DNA of 64,000 nucleotides from contig VZQC01001008.1 in assembly GCA_009823505.1 (NCBI GenBank), positions 2,773,920 to 2,837,919 on the forward strand, written 5' to 3'. How positions within the stretch are numbered: the stretch's first letter is position 1; each line of letters begins with the position of its first letter. Source of the DNA: Rhizomys pruinosus. Lineage: Eukaryota; Chordata; Mammalia; Rodentia; Spalacidae. The position numbers were made by a program, and so were the translations under genes. Positions 1 to 17,404 of this stretch are shown here, one piece after another. Below the pieces are notes generated by a model. It was given only the letters and a program-made list of their open reading frames with translations. It was not told where the DNA came from and searched no databases.

Positions 1-175
1 AGGCGGTTTCTATTGTATTGGTGGGAGATGAAGGTGTGCGTCCACTTCTCAGGTGTGTACAAGCATATGGTGCAGGAGAAGGCGGTTTCTGTTGTATTGG
101 TGGGAGATGAAGGTGTGCATCCACTTCTCAGGTGTGTACAAGCATATGGTGCAGGAGAAGGCGGTTTGGCACTCC
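1..175. repeat. 79-bp tandem repeat at window edge
   Basis: The phrase aggcggtttct…gtattgg recurs at 1, 80 and (partly) 159, giving two full 79-bp units with very few differences and a third that diverges after about 8 bp. The array probably extends left of the window. Confidence 0.9.
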
Positions 176-506
176 TGGGTCTCCGTGTCACTTTGTTCCT
201 TGAGCTGTGGGTAAGATACTTTTGTTGCTCTCAACTAGAAGTGTAGTGGAACTGGGGTCAAGGTTCCCTTCTGTGTATTCACAGGGGTTAATATGGCTGC
301 TGGATGTCCTCCCGGTTTGGGATTTGGGAAGTTTCATTCAGAGGCAATCTTCTGGAGTGCTTACAGTAGAAGAAGTTCTGGCAGCTCTCACGAACAGAAG
401 CCTCAGAGCTTGGGTCTTGGCAGCTGTCACAGGGTAGAAAGGATGACAGTGGAAGGGCCCTGCTCTCTGCTCATGGGATGTAAACGTGTAAGAATGAGAA
501 ACTATT

Positions 507-753
507 GGGCTGGAGAGATGGCCTAGCGGTTAAGAGCGCCGACCGCTCTTACAGAGGACCCGGGTTCGATCCCCAGCACCCACATGGCGGCTGAGAACCG
601 TCTGAAACTCCAATTCCAGGAGAACTCCAGTTCCAGGGGAATCTGAGACCCTCTTCTGACCTCCGCGGCATTGCACGACACGGGTGCACAAACTTGCATG
701 CAGACAGTACATTCATACACATATGGAAATAAATAAAATTTAAAAAAAAAAAA
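507..753 (+). mobile_element. B3-like SINE, 17-bp-duplication subfamily, young
   Basis: tRNA-derived head (gggctggagagatggcctagcggtt, shown here in part) with Pol III A- and B-box-like motifs (GGGTTCGATCCCC), a B3-type body and an A-rich tail. The body holds a 17-bp tandem duplication, AACTCCAATTCCAGGAG then AACTCCAGTTCCAGGGG. Exact 17-bp target-site duplication AAGAATGAGAAACTATT at 490-506 and 754-770. It is a SINE, not a tRNA gene. Confidence 0.93.
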
Positions 754-1495
754 AAGAATGAGAAACTATTGTGGGACACTGACTCGTGTAGTTAGAATCC
801 ATGCCCACTGGCCTAGGCAGGAATGCCACACACTCGGTGTGACAAGCCTGGACCCTGTGTCCTGTTGCATTTCCTCTCAGAGTCCATTGACCCCCGCCCC
901 CTCACCGCTCCTCTGTCCCACAGCACCACCCTTAGGAGACTGGGGTGCTTCTGGCTGTGACACAGCCCCAGAGGGTGGGTGTGCTCCTCAGAGACTTGGT
1001 GCTGGTGAGTGCGTGTGTGTGCCAAGCAGAGTGAGTGGATGATGCACACATTTGACTGACAGATTCCGTATTTGGGAGCTGGGACTGACCATTTGAGAAA
1101 AACACACTGGCTTCTCCTGGATATTCCTGACGTGATTGTTCCAGGGCATTCTGTCCCAGGCAGTCAGGAGCTGGGGGATTCGTTCTCCTGAAGCACTTCT
1201 TCAGCCTATGGAGACATGGTATAGGAGACCCTGCAGAGCCCAGAGGCCACCAGGGTGCCTCTGAGGAGTGGAGCAGTGAGACCACATCGCACCCCCATGT
1301 GCTGAACGCTATGGAGCGACTCAGCATGTGAGCTGCTCTGGTACGTCCTTTGTCATTGTGGTGACCGTGTTACATAACAGTAAAGAGTTTGGTTTGGCTT
1401 TTTAACAGAATAGACTCCTTGCTTATATGCTGAAAATTCTTTGGGTTTGTGTAATTACCAATACCAGCCTTTCTTTTCTTTTATACTTCTTTGCT

Positions 1496-1716
1496 TTTTT
1501 TTTTTTTTGGATTTGTGTTTATTTTATGTGTGGGTTTTGCCTGTTTATAAGTGCACTCATGTGTGCATTGTCCACAGAGCTCAGAAGGGGGCATTGGATC
1601 CCCTAGAACTGGAATTACAACTGGTTGTTAGCTGCCATGTGGATGCTGGGAATTGAACCCGGGTCCTCTTCGACAGCAACCAGCGCTCTTAACTGCTGAG
1701 CCACCTCTGCAGCCCC
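1496..1716 (-). mobile_element. B3-like SINE, old
   Basis: Reverse-oriented: T-rich start, then …gctgccatgtggatgctggg…gaacccgggtcctc…gagccacctctgcagcccc. No 17-bp duplication. Confidence 0.8.
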
Positions 1717-3875
1717 TCTGCTTCACTTTTGGTCTCCGTAAATGAACTATAAATCAATGGACTTCAGCTAAGGCCCAGGATGAAGTGGAGACTTGAGCTC
1801 TTGTCTTATAATTGGTAAAATCAAATGGCCAGATCAGGCCTTAGTACTATGTAGTGCCAAGTGGGAAAGAGGTGAATTGCAGAGGGAGAGCCGCGGAGGA
1901 AGCTCCCTATCTGGTATCGGAGACAAGCAACACGGAGGGGGCAGTTGTCTTGGACACCCCGGTGGCCGGGCTCTAACTTGCGTTCTCGTTTTATGAGATT
2001 CTTTGTCATGGAAGACACTGACCCTGTTGTTGTAGTATGAAAACAGGAAAGATTTCGTGCTGGCCCCACGGACCCGCCCGACTCCCTCCATCTTCCTCCC
2101 GGCCTTCCCGGCCTTCCCCTAGATAGCGGAAGTAGGTCCAGGTGTCCTTCCATGACACTTGCTGTACAGCTCTCATGGGTCTCTCCCGGACACCGATCGG
2201 GTGCTGTCCCTGTGTCGAGGCAGGTTCCCCTGTGCCTGTGGTGTAGGGTTACCGTAAAGTTGCTATTGTTAAGGTGACCCCAGTATCATCATAAAAGTGG
2301 CATAATGTGAGTTTCCTAACTAACCAGGACCCTAAGGATTTTGCGGAATCTGGGTTTCTTCCTGCTAGTCGTTCAGATTAATACACACCATGTCTGTACT
2401 GCTCACAAGGAAGGGTGATGCTGTGGCGGTAGGAAGTACAAGTATCAGTGAAGACAGAGAGGTAGGGTACACCTGAAGCAGAAATAGAAGAAAATAGAAA
2501 TCCCAGACCCCAGATGAGGTCCCAAGAGAAACTCGTCCCTTTAGTCACTGGAGGAGGGGCAGCTAGGAAAGGAACACAGCACAGTGTTCCTCAGAGTCTG
2601 ATCCGGAACACTAATATGTTCATATGAAATATTTTAAATTTATAGTCTAACATATTAGAAAAGTGATATAGTGACACTGAGCCTAATGCTTGCTACCAGC
2701 TTTGCTCTAGAGATTTGTGGAGGGCAATTTCAAACCCCTTCACGAAAGCTGTTTCTGAATTAGGCAGAAGGAGCACACCAAAAATGACTTGAGCTAGAAT
2801 CCAGCGTGTGGTGTAGCTCACTGGTGGCTGGAAGGACTGACTCTAGCCTCCATGTCCCTGGCTGAGTATGTGCATACATGGCCTGGAACCTGCAAGTCAA
2901 GGCCCGACTTTCTTCCTGGCTCGCCAGAGCCCAGCATCCTGACTCGGAAGCGTCCTGGTAGCTATGGGACTTTCTTCAGCTGGGGTGAGGCCATGAAGTG
3001 CATGCACCATGGAGACAGGGTCGAGGGACCAACAGCCAGAACTGAGAGAACCCAGGACAGCTTGGGTACGCAGAAGAGAGGAACACAGTCATGTGCTGCT
3101 GGTACTGCCTGAGACTCACCCTTCCCAGCACTTTCACAGAACCACAGTGAGCAGGAAGCTGCATGTGCTGGACTCCCGGGCACACCAGTCACCCTGTGCT
3201 CCCAGTGCTCGACCTGTGCTCCCAGTGCTCCCTGTGCTCCCTGTGGCTCACACAGGCTCACTGGGTCCAGCCAGCCAGAGGAGCTTTCTGCAGTGTAGGT
3301 GTGGCAGAGAGCTAGGAGGGTGGTGAGGTGCCCCTGTGGCTGTTGTCCTTTATGGGGGTTGCTGAGGTGTACTGATACCCAGCTTGGAGAAGAAGCTGGG
3401 TGGGCAAGAACTCTGTAGGTGACAAGTCTGGGGGCTGTGCCAAGACCTTCGTCCCTCCCCAAGCTCTGTCTCTGGCTTTCAGTGACCCTAGCTCTCAGTT
3501 CCTCTCTTAGGCTATCTTCTAATGAGTATTGAGTTTAGTGTGAGGAGGGCATTTGAGGGATGGCAGTTTTTGTAGCATCCTTCACTGTTGGGAACTCTGA
3601 GACAACCTCATTCGTGCCAGAGTAGCTTATGAATGTTAAAGCTGGTGAATGGAGACTGCTTGGTCAGCCTGAGGATTTAAGGGCTGCCTTGCTGGCCAGC
3701 TTCCTCTCGTCTGTCCCTGCTGGGGAAGCCTTTCTTGTAGGTTGCTAAGGGCCCTGCACCAGAGCTTGCCTGTGGATTTTGCACCCAGCCCAGCCTGCCA
3801 TTGAATTAGATTCTCCAAGGATCTGTGGAGGGAACCTGTTTCCGTTAAATAAAGCTTCTATATTCAGAGTACAGT

Positions 3876-3878
<3 letters not shown>

Positions 3879-3934
<56 letters not shown>
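3879..3934. repeat. (GA)n microsatellite
   Basis: About 28 uninterrupted GA dinucleotides, 150 bp before a FAN1 exon. Confidence 0.97.
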
Positions 3935-3938
<4 letters not shown>

Positions 3939-4076
3939 AGAACTAGGAATGGCATGAAAACAGTATTTCTTTCAGAATCAACAATATTTCTATCATTTCC
4001 TTGAAACAGAGTTTACATTGGGTCATACTAGTATTTTTGAAAAATCAGATAAAACTGGTCGTTTCTCCCGGTGTGA

Positions 4077-10126
<6,050 letters not shown>

Positions 10127-10400
10127 AAGCTGGGGAGGAGGAGCATTTGGCCCCATTGGTATGAGATGTTCAGAAGGATAAAGTTGCTCATACTGTACTT
10201 ATTTTGACTTGTCTGTGACAACTGAGAGTTTAATGACTCATCCTTGTACAGGATCTATATGTCACAAACATGGTTTCTGGTTGAATACAGTAACTGATTC
10301 CACACAGTGGGTGAATTGTCTAAAGTATAATAAAAGTATCACAATGTTTCTACTAAATATACTGACAGCAAAGTTGCTTCAATTTGAGATTGTGATTATC
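10127..10400 (+). other. FAN1: FAN1 3'UTR, probable
   Basis: Non-coding DNA directly after the FAN1 stop, AT-rich and free of SINEs. The first canonical poly(A) signal is AATAAA at 10329-10334, about 200 bp after the stop; the cleavage site itself cannot be placed. Confidence 0.6.
10329..10334 (+). terminator. FAN1 poly(A) signal AATAAA (candidate)
   Basis: Hexamer AATAAA in the context gtataataaaagtatc, with T-rich DNA downstream. It is the first canonical hexamer after the FAN1 stop. Confidence 0.5.
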
Positions 10401-10933
10401 CAAGAAGGGTAGAAACAGTAGGAAATCTGATTTCTCTAGGAATTGAAGAAAAAAAAAAAAAAAAGAAACCCAAAACATTACTTTAAGGGAGAAAGGATCC
10501 AGAGTATTATAGTATTATATAGAAGCATTGTGCTGCACACATATCAAGCTCTGGATTATGTGTGCTAAAAAAAAACTGTGCCCAGATGTTAGAAAAAAAT
10601 ACTCCGTCTGTTCTGGTTCTTATTTTGTCAAAAGTTATCAGTCTAGACCCTTATTCGGCCCTCACAATTGACTGGATACATATACAGATGGGTCCCATAT
10701 GAAAGGTTGCCACTCCGTGTCCATTGCCTAAAAGGCTACTTGCCGAGTCCCTTCATTTATTCATTTATCCACGAACTGAACTTCTGTTGCGTGGGTACAG
10801 TGCAGAGGGGTAAATATCATCATACGAATCTGGCTCTGTTGCAGAGAAGGGATGGGAGAGGAAGAAATCAGGAAAACAGTTAATTACAAGATAGTAGATG
10901 TGGCAAAGTTGCTGGAGACGACAGGAAGGTGCT

Positions 10934-11245
10934 TTAATTTAGACAATGTTCCCATGTTATGAAGCTGGACGTGGAGTGCACCTTTAGACGATGTTCCCAT
11001 GTTATGAAGCTGGACGTGAAGTGCACCTTTAGACGATATTCCCGTGTTAGGAAGCTGGACGTGGAGTGCACCTTTAGACGATGTTCCTGTGTTATGAAGC
11101 TGGACGTGGAGTGCACCCTTAGATGATGTTCTCGTGTTATAAAGCTGGACGTGGAGTGCACCTTTAGACGATGTTCCCATGTTATGAAGCTGGACGTGGA
11201 GTACACCTTTAGACAATGTTCTCATGTTATGAAGCTGGACATGAT
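10934..11245. repeat. 45-bp minisatellite, six full units
   Basis: Units begin gaagctggacgtgg at 10961, 11006, 11051, 11096, 11141 and 11186, with partial units on both sides (from about 10934 and at 11231). Since 45 is a multiple of 3, one minus-strand frame stays open for 150 codons (a 15-residue repeat), but nothing else suggests coding. Confidence 0.95.
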
Positions 11246-11351
11246 GGCTCACACCCATAGTTCCAGCAACTTGGGAAGCTGAAACAGTAGTTTCAGGCCA
11301 GACTGGGCTATAACATAAGGTTATCTCAAATAACAATGAACAACAAGAAAG
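11231..11351 (+). mobile_element. B1-related SINE, old
   Basis: gctggacatgatggctcaca… then aacttgggaagctga… It is fused to the last unit of the 45-bp array, whose unit starts with the same gaagctggac words. Confidence 0.6.
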
Positions 11352-11455
11352 CTCATGGTAAGTACTTTGTCCACTAGAATCTTACTTTAGTTTTGTGGAG
11401 CCATCAAATGAATAAACAGAATAGGTATAAAACTCAGTGAAAAATAGTTAAGAGG

Positions 11456-11596
11456 GGGTGTACAGAGAGATGGCTCTGTGGGTAAAGGTGCCTGGTGCTA
11501 AGCCTGAGGACTCGTGTAGTGGAAGGAGAGAAGTGACTTCTACAAGCTGTCCTCTGACCTCCACGCATTCCATGGTGTATGTGTACCTCATCCAAG
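11456..11596 (+). mobile_element. B3-like SINE, old
   Basis: gagagatggctctgtgggtaa…, then ctgtcctctgacctccacgc. Diverged. Confidence 0.65.
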
Positions 11597-11682
11597 GGAC
11601 TTTAGAGTAATTCCACCAGGGGTAGAATATGAGTAGCCAAGATTAAGTAATGAACTTTGATCTTAGTTCTTATTGATTTTTT

Positions 11683-11691
<9 letters not shown>

Positions 11692-11731
<40 letters not shown>
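11692..11731. repeat. (TA)n microsatellite
   Basis: About 20 TA dinucleotides without interruption. Confidence 0.96.
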
Positions 11732-11926
11732 CAAGTCCAGCGCCTAATATTTTAGTTTTTTTGCTTTGTGTACAGTGCCTCTGCTATCTATGAAAACTGT
11801 CCCCTAAGCCTTGCTAAAATAGATCTCTACCAGAAAGGAAGAGCAGAAGTCACCTCTGAGCGCAGTGGAATGGAGTCAGTCAGAAAGTGTCAGCAATGGC
11901 AGGACCAGCCTATCTCTGTCTCTCTA

Positions 11927-11985
11927 TCTAATCTAATCTAATCTAATCTAATCTAATCTAATCTAATCTAATCTAATCTAATCAA
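11927..11985. repeat. (ATCTA)n pentanucleotide microsatellite
   Basis: About 11 perfect ATCTA units. Confidence 0.96.
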
Positions 11986-12000
11986 TCACCTATTTGCCCA

Positions 12001-12020
12001 TATCTATCTGTCTGTCTATC

Positions 12021-12067
<47 letters not shown>

Positions 12068-12075
12068 ATCTGTCC
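12001..12075. repeat. (ATCT)n microsatellite
   Basis: Tetranucleotide array with TCTG variants at its left end. Confidence 0.95.
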
Positions 12076-14083
12076 GTCCATCCCTTCCCTGCCCCACCTG
12101 AGCATCTTGGGAGATATAAACACTGGAGCTAGTGTCTCAGTTTCCCTCTCCCTCTCAAGTGTTGGGTTTACAGGCATGAATGACCACACCTGGCATGTGG
12201 CTCATTCCTGATATAATTTGGAGCTAGAGACACTCAACATTTGTCTCTTGTCCCATTCAATAAGCAATCAGTATGGGAATGCTGCGCTAGCAGAGATGTC
12301 TCTTCATCTGCCAAGTTAGCACTTCCTGTGTGCTACATTCCCAGATACATAAGCTCCAAAGGGTATGTAGAAGTGTCAGGCTTGGCAGAGGCCAGAGTTG
12401 ACATCAAACATAGCCCAGCATGAGACAGGCAATGGTTGAGCAAGGGTGGCTATCGGCATGCAGTTTTTCATGCTATGTAGAGCCAGCTACATGTTAGCCA
12501 AACCAGAGGGCCAGTGCGACCTGCAGTCCTCCCCAAAGCACCTGAGAAGTATGAACAGACAAGGCCCTGCATTCTCAGAAGCCTGGCCTTGCTGCCTCTC
12601 CTGGGTGTCAACCCCTAGGTAAATGACACTGTCTTAGAGAAAAGCAGGGTGATAGTTGGGATCTCTGACCATGAGTTTTTACCCTGAGGCTAAGTCACCC
12701 CAAAGAAATCATCTAGACAAGAAGAGATCGATAATGTAATCAAGATCAAAGCACTGCAGCCTCCCTACCCCTAGCCCTCTGTCTGATAAGCAGGGTTAAC
12801 AAGCTTAGGGAATAAATTAAAGTTCCCTCAAACTTCTAAAAATCCTAGAGAGGGATTAGAAGGAATGACACTCACAGGGCACATGTTCATCCATCCCACT
12901 GGCCACAGCATGCCAAAGCTGGTCCTCTTGGAATATGGTGACCCATTTGGTTGATAATCATGGTAGAAGACACAAGCTTCTTTGCAGTGACCTTGGTAGA
13001 TTATAACGCCACTAACATCATTTCATCAGCGTAAAACTTGCCATAACTACTCCGTAGATGTTTCTCCATGTGTGGCCCCTAGATCCATACTCCCCATTCA
13101 CAATGAGGGGAACAAAATGAAGAGTCAATCTGTTCACAAATCTGGGAGATATTATGAAGGAATGGAAGATGTGGCAGCTGGTACAACTGAACAAGCTCAG
13201 CGTCTGTTATTTATGGGAAAAAAGTCCTCAAATGAATTTGGAATGCTAAGTTAGGTGAAGTTAAGCAGACTTTGTATCAAGGACAACCTCTAATACCACT
13301 GATATGTGAAGACCCAAAAAGGTTCAGAAAGCAACTTCCCAAGCCTAATCCAATGGCATTCGGCCTCAAGCCAGCTCCTGAGAATCTAGGTATCTCTTCC
13401 TAACTCTGGGCTCAGTGATGTCACCATGGTAGTTTAAAGTAGGCCATGATGGGAATGTCTGTTCTACACAATATAAATTAACAAAAAGGAACAGGGCTCC
13501 CTTTTTTCCTAGGAAAGCTGGTGCTTAAGTATTTACCCAGATACCATCATCTCAGAAACACCTTGTTGATAAAACATCCTAACAAAACAAAGCACAACCA
13601 TGCCGCTAACTTCTTAGGTTGGTAAGTGCTTGTTCTTACAAAAGCAAGCCAGTGTTGAGGCAGCTGTATGTTGTCTTTAGGGACATTCCTAATGACTGGG
13701 TCAGGCTAATTCACACTGGCACTGAAACTGAAACAGGGCCTCTCATCACTGCTGGAAGGGCCTCAAGTTGGGAAGAGGCACAGAAGGAAGGCGACTAAGT
13801 GCATGATGGGCTCAGGACTTGGTGTAGGGTCCATCTCCGTGGGCTCTGAGCCCTTCTCAGGAAAACAACTCCCCAGTGTTTATATTTATTGAGTGGGAAG
13901 ACCAGTGAAGGGCACTGATGCCCAAGTGGCCAAAGACAACCAGTTCAGAACTAATGTGAAAATGGCTGTTTGCACTATCTTACTTCAGAGTGTTCAAAAA
14001 GATGCAGGGTGGACATGCAAGCTGGTGTGCTATTGTGGCTGGTTTCATACTTATTAACCACTAGAAACAGTTTCTATATAAGT

Positions 14084-14089
14084 TTTATT
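14084..14089 (-). terminator. Candidate MTMR10 poly(A) signal
   Basis: TTTATT on +, i.e. AATAAA for MTMR10, about 2.7 kb after the stop. Alternatives lie near 14169 and at 13885. Confidence 0.3.
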
Positions 14090-14539
14090 TAGCAGTCAAA
14101 ATTTCCTTCACATTCATTCTGTTGAACAGTATGAGATCATCCTCCTCACCCTACTTAAACTCACCAGTTTTATTTAGGCACAAAGGTTTTAGTTTTGTGT
14201 CAAAAATCAAGTTTTACCTAATTGAGATTACTGCTATATAACAAGCAGATCTTGTTGAAAGATGTGTAGATCAGTTTTCAAGTTCTGTCAGTACAAATGA
14301 ATGTTAAGTATTTTTGGTTTTAAAGTCGGTTCCCATCATAAAACCATAATAAGACACTGTGCCTTTAGGTCTAGCACTGGAAAGTCCACCAATGCCACGG
14401 GGTCTGTGCATGGAGGCCATGAACACATGCTGTGGCCATGGGGCCCTTGGACATCAGGCAGGCAATCAATCAATCAATGAGCTCTTTGGTATGTTGCACA
14501 CAAGCCATGATTACCTCTTCTGTCACCAGTGAGTTTTTG

Positions 14540-14683
14540 TTTGTTTATTTTTTTGAGACAGGGTCTCCATGTAGCCCCAGCTGGCCTGAAACTCAAGACC
14601 AGGCTGGCCTTGAACACAGAGATCTGGCCTGCTTCTGCCTTCCAAGTGATAGGATTAAAGGTGTACACCACCACCTGGCCCAG
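14540..14683 (-). mobile_element. B1 SINE in probable MTMR10 3'UTR
   Basis: Reverse on +, so same sense as the MTMR10 transcript. T-rich tail then gagacagggtctccatgtag, with a short internal deletion. Confidence 0.85.
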
Positions 14684-14720
14684 CACCAGTGTCATCTTTG
14701 CTGGCAGTTGCCAGCGGCTT

Positions 14721-14810
14721 TGTGATGGGTGAGAATAAGGCTGTTATAGTTGTGATGGGTGAGAATAAGGCTGTTATAGTTGTGCTGGGTGAGAATAAGG
14801 CTGTTATAGT
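14721..14810. repeat. 30-bp tandem repeat, three units
   Basis: tgtgatgggtgagaataagg… repeats at 14721, 14751 and 14781 with one difference (gctggg for gatggg). Confidence 0.95.
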
Positions 14811-16807
14811 TGTTTTTCATATTATGCACAATCAGCTGCAACACAACAATCATGATATAACAACTACCAGCAGAAATACAGAGACATTGTACAATGGATT
14901 ACCATACAAAAATATACACTTTACCATTTTAAAACAGTGTTAATAGTACCTACTGTTTTTTGTAAATTAACAAAACACAGTTATTAAAGGAGTTGAAATA
15001 ATGTGTGAGGGAAGAAAATTACAAAGAAATAAATTCTCAATCCAAAAAATAAATTTAGAACAATTTTTAGTAATAAATAAGCAGCTCAATGAAAAGAAAA
15101 CTATTTCACTTTTTATGGCAGGGTGTGCTGTTGTGTCTCAAGGACTAGGGCTGGTGTGCAGTCAAGGACTGCAGTGTTTTTAATGTCAATAATATTGTTT
15201 GTATAAACTGAAAATAGCCCTTATTTTATAGGCATTAAGTAGGTAAAATAACATTAGGATTGGCCACAAGATATGCACTTCTTAACACATTTTATAAGAA
15301 TTTAGATCCTGTTAAATTCAGAGACATTGTCAAATAGTTTTTAAAAGGCAAATAATTAAAGTAGAAATAGCTACTCAGTACATGTACAGGTAAAACATAC
15401 TATCTTGGAAAAAACTTGTTTTAGAAGAGGAAATACACTAAGTAGACACTTTACTATGAAATATTTCAAAATCTTAAGGTGGTAATTTAAGAACCTCTAC
15501 CACTGTCTAATTTGAGAATGTCTACCTTCTAAACAGAGTGGAGAAGCTGCATACTGGCAAGACTGATGCTAAACATCATGGCTCAAAGCTTTGTAACTTG
15601 GCCTTGGGAAGCTAGCCAGTTTGTAATCCAGGTTTGGAGAGGGCTTCTGATGAGCAAACCCTTGTAAACTTCCCAGACTCCTCTAAGTATTGCTTCCAAA
15701 GTGAAGAGGGGAACTTCTCTGTTAAAAATGCCAGTATTTTGAGAAGTCCACTTTTTCTTCCCCTCTGTTCTATGCAAATGCCCATCTTGTAATCCCCATG
15801 AGTTATTTCTAAGGAGTGTCTGCAACATCTGCATCATGGTGGAGAGGCCAGAGAGCCCCAACAGCCTGTGATCAGTGTGGCACATTCTTGTCCACAGTCT
15901 TAGCACCTTGGCCAAAGCTGGGGCTATGTATCTGATGCCCAAGTGGCCTAAGAGCCTTTCAAGATCACATTCCACAGGCTGCTGGGTGACTTTCTGAGGC
16001 ATAAAAATCTCTCTCTGTAAGACTCCTGACTATTAGCATGAGGCTTGTTCCAGAGTGGGTATTATTTCCAATATGCAGTGGGATTCTAATGCCCTAACTT
16101 TAAAAAGTGAAATTATATTTTCCTTTCATTCCCATCTTCTTTGTTACTCATATCTCAATGTCAAAGGCACTTCTAGGTTTAGTTAGCTACAGTGACTGCT
16201 TTAAAGTTACAGTACGTATTATTTTAAAGATCTATGGCATTCAAAGCAAACTCATGATTCTGAAACACAGTAATCTAAAGTCATAAACAAGTTGAACTAA
16301 AAAAAATTGTAGCCTCAGAACATGAATCCTTGTCAGCTAAGTTCAACTGGAGAGGACGGAAAAGGACAGACAAAGAAGAACACCCCTGAAGCTTGCTGGC
16401 AGTTTCATCAGATGTTCCTGAAAACATACTAAATGCTAATTATTAGCTTTCCTGTTCACCTTCTTTGAGTTGGAACCTGACTATCAGATAACCTTTAGTA
16501 GGTAGTAGGAAAATGGATGTGGTCAAAATTATAGCAGAGAAACCTGACTACTGTGATCAGTTATAACAATGGGGGGATGTATGCTGCAAATGACCCGAAA
16601 TGAGCCAGACCTGCAAGGACAGAGGACAAAACCAAAAATTACATTGGCCTTAGAATAACCGAAGAGTATGTGATTCAACATGTTTTAAATATTAGTGCAA
16701 ATTTCTTTACATATAAAAATTATCAGTTTTAAATGCACAGGTTAGCAATCTCAATTCAGAAGGAAAACTTTACAGCTTTTCTCAAAATGTTCAGAAAATA
16801 CCTTAGT

Positions 16808-17404
16808 TTAGTCTTCATTTGCTAGCGTCTCAGTAGATAACCATATTTTGGCCCCACTTAAAAATTTGCTTAATGGCGTTCCTAAAATGCTTCGTCTGCA
16901 TAGATTTCCTACAGGAGAAAATGGAAATGAAGAGGAGAGAAACTCTGGTGTCTCCAGGGTGTCATGAGGGCCACTAGCTCTGAAGTACATCCTGCTCTGG
17001 TCCAGCTCCGCGTAGCAGGCTTCCAGAGGACCACTTCGCTGCTGCCGCAGCATCCTGTCCAACATGTCCACCTCGTGGGCCAGGAGGGAGGCCTTGTGGA
17101 AGGCCATGATGGAGCCCCCAAGGTTGATCTGTGCTTCAGGGACCCAGCGGAAATAGCACAATTTCCATAATTTTATGTGTGTTCCAGAGACACGTGGCAG
17201 GATAACACCATGTAGGCTGGCAGGTTTGGAAAACCACTCTCTGAAATATTGGTCCACATCGTTATTCTGGCTGTCAGTATGCTGAAGTGGCTCTGGTTTG
17301 AGTTTCAGTATCAATGAGTTTCTCCTCGGGAGCAATTCTTGGTCACTGATGATCCCATTCTTTACAGATGATGGCATTCCTCTCAGTGTGGAACTGTAGC
17401 TTTT
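16808..17404 (-). CDS. MTMR10: MTMR10 terminal coding exon
   Basis: 597 bp including the stop, 198 residues. Acceptor ttctatgcag. It starts KSYSSTLRGMPSSVKNGIIS and ends SKFLSGAKIWLSTETLANED-stop. It encodes the C-terminal domain conserved among MTMR10/11/12 (…REWFSKPASLHGVILPRVSG…) and an acidic end. No disruptions. Confidence 0.96.
   Translation of the reverse strand, partial: KSYSSTLRGMPSSVKNGIISDQELLPRRNSLILKLKPEPLQHTDSQNNDVDQYFREWFSKPASLHGVILPRVSGTHIKLWKLCYFRWVPEAQINLGGSIMAFHKASLLAHEVDMLDRMLRQQRSGPLEACYAELDQSRMYFRASGPHDTLETPEFLSSSFPFSPVGNLCRRSILGTPLSKFLSGAKIWLSTETLANED

Larger units (their letters stand above)
10400..13884. other. FAN1-MTMR10 intergenic DNA
   Basis: It holds a 45-bp minisatellite (10934-11245), two old SINE fragments and a microsatellite cluster (11692-12075). 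12200-13880 shows no repeats and no gene that I can support. Confidence 0.5.
13885..16807 (-). other. MTMR10: MTMR10 3'UTR, probable extent
   Basis: Downstream of the stop on the - strand the DNA is AT-rich and nearly SINE-free, except one B1 and a 3x30-bp repeat, as expected for a long 3'UTR. Minus-strand AATAAA signals (TTTATT on +) lie at 14084-14089, near 14169 and at 13885-13890. I cannot tell which is used, so the left boundary is only a limit. Confidence 0.45.

Noticed and set aside
523..720. Recurring ~60-codon frames (MYCLHAGLCTRVVQC-like) at many places
   Set aside because: They are translations of B3-like SINEs.
932..1327. 131-codon minus-strand frame in the FAN1 intron
   Set aside because: No recognisable domain and no splice context; treated as a chance open frame.
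10884..11336. 150-codon minus-strand open frame with a 15-residue repeat
   Set aside because: It is a by-product of the 45-bp minisatellite; no start context, homology or splice signals.
11927..12075. CRISPR-like spaced repeats
   Set aside because: Simple microsatellite in a mammalian genome; no spacers.
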